NCBI GenBank assembly: GCA_050999155.1
Contig: JBPCPM010000008.1
Coordinates: 1-17,495 of the forward strand
Direction of reading: 5' to 3'
Length of the DNA stretch: 17,495 nt
Origin: JBPCPM01 sp050999155
GTDB lineage: Bacteria; Actinomycetota; Thermoleophilia; Solirubrobacterales; 70-9
Shown here: positions 5,878 to 11,910 of the stretch, piece by piece
Numbering within the stretch: position 1 is the first letter of the stretch
Layout of the letters: each line of letters opens with the position of its first letter
Made by a program: the position numbers and the translations under genes
Notes under the pieces: model-generated
Database searches by the model: none
The model's input: the letters and a program-made list of their open reading frames with translations, nothing else
Told to the model about the DNA's origin: nothing

Positions 5878-7185
5878 CTAGCCCGGGTCGGCCACCAGCG
5901 TGCGCCCGTCGCCGGTCTCCGGCGCAACCAGGATCGCTCCCTCGCCGGTGAGGTAGGCCTCCTCGCCGTGCTGCACGATGTCCATGCCCAGAGCCTCTTC
6001 CTTGTCGGTGGCCCGTAGCGGCATGACGGCGCCGAGGACGCGCAGGATCACGTACGTCGCGACGAACGCGTACACCGGGGCCGAGATCGCGGCCAGGGCC
6101 TGGGACCCCAGCTGCCCGAAGTCCCCGTACAGCGCGCCGTTGGCCGTGTCGTTCCACTTCAGCTGGGCGAAGACCCCGATGAACAGGATCCCGGTGAAGC
6201 CCGCGATGCCGTGGGCGGCGAGCACGTCGAGCGTCTCGTCGACCCGGGTCCGCGGCCGCCAGACGATCACCGCGTAGCTGGGCAGGGCGGCGACGACGCC
6301 GAGCACCAGGGCCCAGCCCGGGCTGACGAAGCCCCCCGCCGGAGTGATCCCGACGCAGCCGACGATGATCGCCGTCGCGGCCCCGACCGCGGTGACCTGA
6401 CGCCCGCGGATCAGGTCCAGCACGAACCACGTGACCAGGCAGGCGGCCGGGCACAGCAGCGTGTTGACGAAGGCCAGGATGCTCGAGTTGCCGGTGGACA
6501 CCCCGCTGCCGCCGTTGAAGCCGAACCAGCCGAACCACAGCAGCCCGGCGCCGAGCACGACGTAGACGGTGTTGTGGGGCAGCAAGGCCTGGCGGCCGTA
6601 GTCCTTGCGGGCCCCGACGACGAGCGCGGCGGCCAGGGCCGAGAATCCCGATCCCATCTCCACGGGCACGCCGCCCGCAAAGTCCAGCGTTCCCGCCTCG
6701 GCCAGCCAGCCACCGCCGAAGACCCAGTGGGCCATGACGGGGTACACGAGCACCGACCACAGCGCGATGAAGATGAGGTAGGCCCCGAAGCGCATCCGCT
6801 CGACCACCGCACCGGAGACCAGGGCAGTGGTGATGATGCAAAAGCTGCCCTGGAAGACAAAAAACAGCAGGTGGGGGATGGTCTGCCCCTCCAGCGGGTT
6901 GAAGTCGATGCCCTGCAGGAAGGCGTAGTCGAAGCCGCCGACGATCGGGTTGCCCTCGGCGAAGGTCAGCGAGTAGCCGATGACCGCCCACGTGATCGTC
7001 GACACCCCGAGCGCGGCGATGCTCATCATCAGCGTGTTGAGGGTGTTCTTCGAGCGCACCAGCCCGGCGTAGAACAGCGCCAGGCCGGGGGTCATGAGGA
7101 TGACCATCGCCGTGGCGATCAGCATCCAGGCGGTATCGCCCGTATCCACCGCCGAGGTCTGGGCGAGAAGGTCGATCATGCTCAC
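5878..7185 (-). CDS. amt: ammonium transporter Amt
   Basis: A 435-residue Amt/Mep/Rh-family channel of normal length with eleven predicted membrane helices. Typical blocks are PGLALFYAGLVRSKN in helix 1-2, FQGSFCIITTALVSGAVVER, LDFAGG, WFGFNGGSG and DVLAAHGIAGFTG. The conserved pore Asp of LDFAGG is present, and the second twin-histidine is His325 (codon at 6211-6213). The first twin-histidine position is Glu176 (codon 6658-6660; VPVEMGSG where AmtB has VVHINA). Such a Glu is known from fungal Mep1/Mep3-type transporters. The protein imports ammonium across the plasma membrane and is gated by the P-II protein encoded just upstream, whose stop overlaps this GTG start in GTGA (7182-7185). ATG 7179 is an alternative start. 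Expression under nitrogen limitation is the family norm; I see no defined operator. Confidence 0.95.
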   Translation of the reverse strand: MSMIDLLAQTSAVDTGDTAWMLIATAMVILMTPGLALFYAGLVRSKNTLNTLMMSIAALGVSTITWAVIGYSLTFAEGNPIVGGFDYAFLQGIDFNPLEGQTIPHLLFFVFQGSFCIITTALVSGAVVERMRFGAYLIFIALWSVLVYPVMAHWVFGGGWLAEAGTLDFAGGVPVEMGSGFSALAAALVVGARKDYGRQALLPHNTVYVVLGAGLLWFGWFGFNGGSGVSTGNSSILAFVNTLLCPAACLVTWFVLDLIRGRQVTAVGAATAIIVGCVGITPAGGFVSPGWALVLGVVAALPSYAVIVWRPRTRVDETLDVLAAHGIAGFTGILFIGVFAQLKWNDTANGALYGDFGQLGSQALAAISAPVYAFVATYVILRVLGAVMPLRATDKEEALGMDIVQHGEEAYLTGEGAILVAPETGDGRTLVADPG

Positions 7186-7535
7186 GAGCCCACCGGGGTC
7201 ACGGCGCCCTCGTCGGTCTCGCCGGTGCGGATCCTCACGGCCTGCTCGAGGCCCAGCACGAAGATCTTGCCGTCACCTACCTCGCCGGTCCGGCCACCTT
7301 CGACCAGCGCATCGATCGCCGGCTGCACGAAGTCCTCCGAAACCGCGATCTCGAAGCGGACCTTCTCGGACAGCCCCATCTTCACCGTGGTGCCGCGGTA
7401 GGTCTCGACGCGGTCAAGCTCCCCGCCGTGGCCTTGCACCCGGCTCATCGATACCCCCTGCACGTTGGCGCGGTACAGCGCCTCCAGCACGTCGTTGGCC
7501 CTTTCAGGCCGGACGATCCCGATCACGAGCTTCAC
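7182..7535 (-). CDS. glnK: P-II nitrogen regulatory protein
   Basis: A 117-residue P-II signal protein. It starts VKLVIGIVRPERANDVLEAL, has the T-loop with the modifiable tyrosine Tyr46 in VETYRGTTV, and ends with the family C-terminal block GDGKIFVLGLEQAVRIRTGE. P-II trimers sense ATP/ADP and 2-oxoglutarate, and GlnK types plug the cognate Amt channel with the T-loop. GTG 7535 was chosen over upstream codons because it fits the family start and has GGAGG (7540-7544) at a 4-base spacing. The stop overlaps the amt start, so the two are co-translated. No uridylyl- or adenylyl-transferase gene follows within the window. Confidence 0.95.
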   Translation of the reverse strand: MKLVIGIVRPERANDVLEALYRANVQGVSMSRVQGHGGELDRVETYRGTTVKMGLSEKVRFEIAVSEDFVQPAIDALVEGGRTGEVGDGKIFVLGLEQAVRIRTGETDEGAVTPVGS

Positions 7536-7539
7536 TGTT

Positions 7540-7545
7540 CCTCCT
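7540..7545 (-). promoter_or_regulatory. ribosome binding site of glnK
   Basis: On the minus strand the sequence reads AAGGAGGAACAGTG; the near-perfect Shine-Dalgarno stretch sets the start of glnK at GTG 7535 and rules out the longer open frame up to 7592. Confidence 0.75.
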
Positions 7546-7664
7546 TGGGCGGCGGGCCGCCCCACCGAAGGCGGCGCCGGCGCATAGACCACATCGAATC
7601 CCCTTGAAGCGCGGCGAATCTACCAGCGGAACCGTCGCGGACGCTGTGGCCTACGATCGCCGGC

Positions 7665-7751
7665 GTGGCGAGATGGTCCGATGTCGAGCGTGAGCACCCG
7701 GAGTTTGCGAAGGTGACGCGCGGGCGTGGACCTCAAGCGGATGGAGCGTGA
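7665..7751 (+). pseudogene. short fragment resembling an oxidase N-terminus
   Basis: GTG 7665 opens a 28-codon frame, VARWSDVEREHPEFAKVTRG and eight more residues, ending at TGA 7749-7751 directly next to the stop of the flavin reductase gene. The first 16 residues look like the N-terminal helix of F420/FMN-dependent pyridoxamine 5'-phosphate oxidase-family proteins (W..fe.ehPe.a). The rest of the domain is absent. No good ribosome site is seen. A truncated gene is the likeliest reading, but so short a match could be chance. Confidence 0.3.
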
Positions 7752-8402
7752 CTAGTAGGCGGTGGGGCTGTCGCCGGGGGCGTCGTAGTGCCCCGGCCAC
7801 TCGTCCCAGCCGATCCGCTCGATCGACCGGACCCGGCCGAGCTCCGACCACTCGCTGGCGCCCAGCCGCGCGATCGGGTCGAGCCGCTTGACGGACGGCA
7901 GATCACCCTCGTAGACGGTCTCGGCGACCGACGCGTGCACGACACGCCCCATCACGACCGTCGAGTTGCCCAGCTCCAGTGTCTCGTGCAGCTCGCACTC
8001 CAGCGCGGCGGGGGAGGCGCGTACCCGCTTGGCCGCCACGCGCTCGCTGGGCTCGAGCTCGATGCCGACCGCCTCGGGCTCGGAGACGTCGGGCGGGAAG
8101 TCGGTGGCCGTCGCGTTGATCTGCTCGAACATGGAGGCCGGGCAGAAGTTGATCACGAACTCGCGGGTCTGCTCGACGTTGTTCAACGTGTTCTTGCGGC
8201 CCACCGACGTGAACTGGGCGATCGGCGGATCGACGCACGACACCGAGTAGAAGGAGTGGGGGGCGAGGTTGTCATGGCCGTCGGCCGAGCGGGTCGAGAC
8301 CCAGGCGATCGGGCGGGGAACGACCACGGAGGTGAGCAGCCGGTAGAACGGCCACGGCCCTACGTCGGCGGGATCGACGTCGCGGCGCGTCTGAGGGCTC
8401 AC
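7752..8402 (-). CDS. flavin reductase family protein (FMN-binding split barrel)
   Basis: A 216-residue protein of the flavin reductase / DIM6-NTAB family. The FMN-binding split-barrel signature is clear: YRLLTSVVVPRPIAWVSTRS, NLAPHSFYSVSCVDPPI, FTSVGRKNTLNNVEQTREFV and NFCPASMFEQINATA. Relatives bind FMN and either supply reduced flavin to a partner monooxygenase or carry out small reductions; the partner is unknown. GTG 8402 is the first start that gives the family N-terminus (SPQTRRDVDPADVGPWPFY); the frame is open further upstream but overlaps the amine oxidase gene. It lies 74 bases downstream of that gene on the same strand, so co-transcription is plausible. Confidence 0.88.
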   Translation of the reverse strand: MSPQTRRDVDPADVGPWPFYRLLTSVVVPRPIAWVSTRSADGHDNLAPHSFYSVSCVDPPIAQFTSVGRKNTLNNVEQTREFVINFCPASMFEQINATATDFPPDVSEPEAVGIELEPSERVAAKRVRASPAALECELHETLELGNSTVVMGRVVHASVAETVYEGDLPSVKRLDPIARLGASEWSELGRVRSIERIGWDEWPGHYDAPGDSPTAY

Positions 8403-8476
8403 ACGGCCATCTTCGCAGGCCGATCGCACCGTCGCCGGGCCTCTCGGCACCGGCAACGACCCGACGCGCGGGGCAC

Positions 8477-10000
8477 CTACAGCTTGGCCAGGACCTCTTT
8501 GGCGGCCCGCTCGCCCGAGCGCACGGCGCCTTCCATGTAGCCGTTCCACGTCGTCGCGGTCTCGGTTCCGGCCCAGTGCACGTTGCCGATCGGCCGGCGC
8601 AGCGCATCCCCGAACCCGGCGAGGTAGGCGCCAGGGCCGAAGTAGGCCACGGGTCCACCCCGGATGTAGCCCGCGTAGTCCCACAGCGCCTCGGTGATCG
8701 AGACGGGGGTGCGTGCTTCGGGGCCGTAGAACAGCGCGAACTGGTCGAGCACCTTGCGCCGGCGTTCCTCGCTCGGCGTCTGGTCGAACTCCCGGGCATC
8801 GCGCCCGTCGAAGAAGCCGATCATCACGCCGGGGCTGCCGCCCTTGGGCGAGCCGTCGAAGGTGGCCACGCACGGCCCGTCGTCGCTGGTCGCCTGTCCG
8901 GTCAGGCCCTTGTCGCGCCAGAAGGGACGGTCGTAGGTCACCGCGATCTTGCCGACCGATCCCATCGGCATCCGCTGGGTCAGCTGATCGCGCGGCGAGG
9001 GCAGGAAGGGAAAGTCGGTGTCGCGGTCGGGGATGAACGGATCGAAGGCGATCCGCGCGGCCATCGGCGGCGGCACGGCCACGATCGCCCGCTTGGCCTT
9101 CACGTTGACGCGGTCGCTGAAGGCCTCGACCTCGCCCGGGGTCGCGGAGATCCGGCGCACCGGCGAGCGGGTGATCAGCCCGGAGCCCAGCTCCTCGGCC
9201 AGCCGGAAGGCGATCGCCTGGGTCCCGCCCTCGACCCGGAACTGCTGGGCCCCGCCCTCGGTCGAGATCAGGCGGTTGACGTCGCCGCCCGAGGCGGCGA
9301 TGTAGAAGCCGACGAACAGCACCGATGGGTCGGGCGCCTCAATGGAGAACACGGCCCGTACGAACAGGTCGACCAGCGCGCGCGCCTCGGGAGTCTTGAC
9401 GTTGTCGCGCTTGTAGGTCTCCAGCGTCGTCGCGTCGAGCTCGGCGGCGTTCGGCGCATCCTGGGGCCGATCGGTGGGAATGCTCTGGGCGATGTCGTTG
9501 ACCCGCTCGATGAAGACGGCGATCTCGGCCAGTGATGCCGGATTGGCGGGCGGGATGGAGCCGCTGTAGGTCTGGCGGTCGCCCTGGTAGACGTAGACGT
9601 TCTCCCCTTCGTTGTAGGTCGGAAAGGTGCCGATGCCCAGCTGCTTGACCAGGTCCAGCATCCGGGTCTGGGTGGGGCCGATGAACGCGGCGCCGAGGTC
9701 GGTCACTTCGCCGCCGCCGATCGAGCGGTTCTGCGAGCGGCCGCCTGGCTTGCTGCGGGCCTCGACCACCATGACCGAGGCCCCCGCCTTGCGCAGCTCG
9801 CGGGCGGCGATCAACCCGGAGAAGCCGGCTCCCACCACGACGACGTCGGCCGAGCGGCTCTGCACCGACCCGTCGGCCACGGGTGCCGCCTGCGCATCGG
9901 CGTCGGGAAACACCGATGTCGCGGCTGCTGCGGCCGCCCCGCCCATCAGGCCGCGCCGGGTGATGCCCCCTGTCACCGAATGTCCCATCGTCGACACCAA
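8477..10000 (-). CDS. Tat-exported flavin amine oxidase
   Basis: A 507-residue FAD-dependent amine oxidase. The N-terminus is a twin-arginine signal: TRRGLMGG (Arg15-Arg16) followed by an alanine run and a likely cleavage site near AQA (residues 36-38). Then come the dinucleotide motif VVVVGAGFSGLIAAREL (from 53), ARSKPGGRS, and at the C-terminus HWAGTETATTWNGYMEGAV, the second FAD-binding block of the monoamine oxidase family. The cysteine used for covalent FAD in mammalian MAO is absent from that block. The enzyme should be exported folded with FAD and oxidise amines or amino acids outside the membrane, releasing H2O2 and ammonia. TTG 10000 is preferred because GGAGG (10009-10013) lies 8 bases away; GTG 9997 and ATG 9988 are alternatives. 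Confidence 0.92.
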   Translation of the reverse strand: MVSTMGHSVTGGITRRGLMGGAAAAAATSVFPDADAQAAPVADGSVQSRSADVVVVGAGFSGLIAARELRKAGASVMVVEARSKPGGRSQNRSIGGGEVTDLGAAFIGPTQTRMLDLVKQLGIGTFPTYNEGENVYVYQGDRQTYSGSIPPANPASLAEIAVFIERVNDIAQSIPTDRPQDAPNAAELDATTLETYKRDNVKTPEARALVDLFVRAVFSIEAPDPSVLFVGFYIAASGGDVNRLISTEGGAQQFRVEGGTQAIAFRLAEELGSGLITRSPVRRISATPGEVEAFSDRVNVKAKRAIVAVPPPMAARIAFDPFIPDRDTDFPFLPSPRDQLTQRMPMGSVGKIAVTYDRPFWRDKGLTGQATSDDGPCVATFDGSPKGGSPGVMIGFFDGRDAREFDQTPSEERRRKVLDQFALFYGPEARTPVSITEALWDYAGYIRGGPVAYFGPGAYLAGFGDALRRPIGNVHWAGTETATTWNGYMEGAVRSGERAAKEVLAKL

Positions 10001-10054
10001 TCACAGCACCTCCCAGGGGCTCGCGCAACCGAGAGCCGTCCGGGGCCGAGGCAG

Positions 10055-10083
10055 TTGTCAGACGCCCCCGGGCCGAATATCCT
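10055..10083 (+). promoter_or_regulatory. sigma-70-type promoter of a leaderless gene
   Basis: TTGTCA (10055-10060) and TATCCT (10078-10083) are separated by exactly 17 bases and match the -35 and -10 consensus at 5 and 4 of 6 positions. The expected transcription start, about 7 bases after the -10 element, falls on the ATG at 10090. No Shine-Dalgarno sequence is present, so the mRNA is probably leaderless. Confidence 0.55.
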
Positions 10084-10089
10084 CGGGCC

Positions 10090-10452
10090 ATGATCACGGG
10101 CTTGGACTTCGTCGGCATCCCCTCCCAGGACGCCGAGCGCTCGCGGAGCTTCTACGTCGGCGTGCTGGGCTTGCGCCCCGACGACCACGGGCGGTTCGAG
10201 TGCTGGCTCGGGAACACGTGCTTTGGGATCTGGGAGCCGGAGAAGATGGGGATGCCGTTCGCCCCGCAGAAGAACGCGCACCCGGCGCTGCACGTCGACG
10301 ACGTCGCCGCGGCCAAGGCAGAGCTCGAAGCCAAGGGCGTGGAGTTCGCCGGGGAGATCCTCGACACCGGCGCCTGCCACATGGCGTTGTTCACCGACCC
10401 CGATGGCAACGATCTGATGCTCCACCACCGCTACGCGCCCTACGACGGGTAG
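10090..10452 (+). CDS. VOC family protein (glyoxalase/dioxygenase fold)
   Basis: A 120-residue single VOC-fold protein with the two beta-alpha-beta-beta-beta halves: ITGLDFVGIPSQDAERSRSFYVGVLGL at the start and HPALHVDDVAAAKAELEAKG from about residue 64. It ends MALFTDPDGNDLMLHHRY, the usual family close. The metal ligands are not canonical: Asp stands near the usual first His (GLDFVG), and the last strand has His rather than Glu. The function may be binding, resistance or an isomerase/lyase step and cannot be assigned. It is transcribed from its own promoter immediately upstream, divergent from the amine oxidase. Confidence 0.85.
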   Translation: MITGLDFVGIPSQDAERSRSFYVGVLGLRPDDHGRFECWLGNTCFGIWEPEKMGMPFAPQKNAHPALHVDDVAAAKAELEAKGVEFAGEILDTGACHMALFTDPDGNDLMLHHRYAPYDG

Positions 10453-10500
10453 TAGGCGCGTCCGGAAAGTCGGTCGGGCTCAGGCGAGCGAAAGGCGAAC

Positions 10501-10908
10501 GTGCCAAAGACCATGCAGACGCTGTATCCGTGCCTCGCCTACCAGGACGCTGACGCGGCGATCTCCTTCCTCCAGGAGGCGTTTGGCTTCGCCGAGCACG
10601 CCCTGTACCGCGACGACGACGACCGCGTCGCTCACTGCGAGCTCGCCCTCGAGGGGGCGGTCGTGATGGTCGGCGACGAGGGAGCAGGCAGCATCGGCCT
10701 GAGCAGCCCGAAGTCGCTCGGCGCCGTGAGCGCCTGCATCTACGTGGCGGTCGACGACCCCGACGCGTTGGCAGAGCGGGTCCGCGGCACGGGCACCGAG
10801 CTCGAACACGACCTCCACGAGACCGACTACGGCTCGCGGGAGTTCGCGTGCTTGGACCCCGAGGGGGTGCTGTGGAGCTTCGGGACCTACCGGCCGTCGG
10901 TCGGCTGA
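10501..10908 (+). CDS. VOC family protein (PhnB/YdfO-like glyoxalase fold)
   Basis: A 135-residue VOC-fold protein of a different subgroup from its neighbour. It shows TLYPCLAYQDADAAISFLQEAFGF, DDRVAHCELALEGAVVMVGDE, an IYVAVDDPDALAERVRGTG second half, and ends FACLDPEGVLWSFGTYRP, all typical of PhnB-like proteins. GTG 10501 was chosen (GAAAGGCGA just upstream); ATG 10513 is an alternative. It lies 48 bases after the first VOC gene and is probably co-transcribed with it. The substrate is unknown. Confidence 0.85.
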   Translation: MPKTMQTLYPCLAYQDADAAISFLQEAFGFAEHALYRDDDDRVAHCELALEGAVVMVGDEGAGSIGLSSPKSLGAVSACIYVAVDDPDALAERVRGTGTELEHDLHETDYGSREFACLDPEGVLWSFGTYRPSVG

Positions 10909-10933
10909 CCGCACCGGGAGAGGGTGCGCGGGG

Positions 10934-11062
10934 ATGCCCGTTTGGGTGAACGTCTGGCGGGAACGCTTCGGTCAGGCCCGGTCGGAGACTCCCTGGGCGG
11001 GCCCGGTCACCACGGGGTCGCGCGAGAGGAGAAAGCACGCGGCCGCCGTCTCGGGGCGTTAG
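10934..11062 (+). CDS. possible small open reading frame
   Basis: ATG 10934 opens a 42-codon frame (MPVWVNVWRERFGQARSETP and 22 further residues) between the second VOC gene and the convergent methyltransferase. GAGAGG lies about 10 bases upstream. No family is recognised; high G+C makes chance frames common here. Confidence 0.2.
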   Translation: MPVWVNVWRERFGQARSETPWAGPVTTGSRERRKHAAAVSGR

Positions 11063-11127
11063 GTGCCAGGTCGCCGTCCGACGAAGGCGTACTCGCTGAA
11101 TGCGATTCCTTGGAGCCGGCGGACAGC

Positions 11128-11910
11128 TCACCGCGCGCCCCCGCGCCCGCGCCGGGTCCCGAGGTCTCCAGGCGCGCCGACCGATTGAACTGCCCGAAAT
11201 CCCGCTCCCGCGAGCAGGCCCTCGTACTCACCTCTCCGGTACTCGCGCTCGAAGTCACCGTGGAGATCTTCTATCCCGTGATCCCGCGTGCGCCGCAGCA
11301 ACGACAGCGTGGGCTCTCGCATCAGTAAGACCCTCCCGTGGGGGCGCAGCAGGCTAAAGCAGGTACTGGCCAGCCGTTCTGGGTCCGCCGAGTGGTGAAA
11401 CGCAGCGTCGGTGACCACCAGGTCGGCGCATCCCGGTGGAAGGCCAGGATTGTGGAAGTCGGCAACAACCCGTTCGATCTTCTCGGGCGGCGCCCCTAGG
11501 TGGGCGATGGCGATCGGGGCGAGGGCTTCGAGCCTTCGCCGGGAGAACTCGATCGCGGCAACCTTCGTCACGCCCTGGTGGCGCGCCAGGCAAGCCGAAG
11601 CCCAGCAGATGCCCGAGCCCAGTTCCACGATCTGGCCGGATGGGGAGATGCCGGTCGCCCGAAGTACCCCGTCGAGGTATTCCGGGAGGCGCTTGCGCTC
11701 GATGAAGCGAGGCACGTCGGAGAGCGGATCGGGGTAGCTCTCTATTTCTTCGCGGAACTTCAGCTCGTCGGCATCAGCGAGACGTGATAGCTGCGGCCCC
11801 TCCCGAAGAGGGCTGAGCCGGGCGGCCTTGTCTACCTCGACGCGTTCAGCCCGCAGGCAATCAGAACCATGGGTCACCGCTTCGCGCGCGCTCGGGCGAT
11901 CCCCGCTCAC
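11128..11910 (-). CDS. class I SAM-dependent methyltransferase
   Basis: A 260-residue methyltransferase from GTG 11910. Motif I is VELGSGICWASACLAR; the acidic end of beta-2 is AAIEFSRRRLEAL; then DLVVTDAAFHHSADPERL (motif IV region) and LLRPHGRVLLMREPTLSLL (motif V/VI region). The substrate is unknown; the FHH pattern with LLRPGG-like sequence is common in small-molecule and lipid methyltransferases. GTG 11910 was chosen because it overlaps the stop of the MMPL transporter in GTGA (11907-11910), implying co-translation; the frame is open to 11940 and later starts are possible. The C-terminal end is a short Gly/Arg-rich tail (GTRRGRGGAR). Confidence 0.82.
   Translation of the reverse strand: MSGDRPSAREAVTHGSDCLRAERVEVDKAARLSPLREGPQLSRLADADELKFREEIESYPDPLSDVPRFIERKRLPEYLDGVLRATGISPSGQIVELGSGICWASACLARHQGVTKVAAIEFSRRRLEALAPIAIAHLGAPPEKIERVVADFHNPGLPPGCADLVVTDAAFHHSADPERLASTCFSLLRPHGRVLLMREPTLSLLRRTRDHGIEDLHGDFEREYRRGEYEGLLAGAGFRAVQSVGAPGDLGTRRGRGGAR

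Noticed and set aside
5384..6991. 535-codon minus-strand frame in the amt region
   Set aside because: Arg/Gly-rich shadow frame; the Amt protein in the neighbouring frame has all family motifs.
6211..7401. 396-codon plus-strand frame opposite amt
   Set aside because: Composition of charged residues and Gly without motifs; antisense of real coding sequence.
8402..8410. Three-codon ATG GCC GTG TGA leader overlapping the flavin reductase start
   Set aside because: Too short to separate from chance in GC-rich DNA and without a ribosome site.
8576..9535. 319-codon plus-strand frame opposite the amine oxidase
   Set aside because: No domain; antisense shadow of the oxidase.
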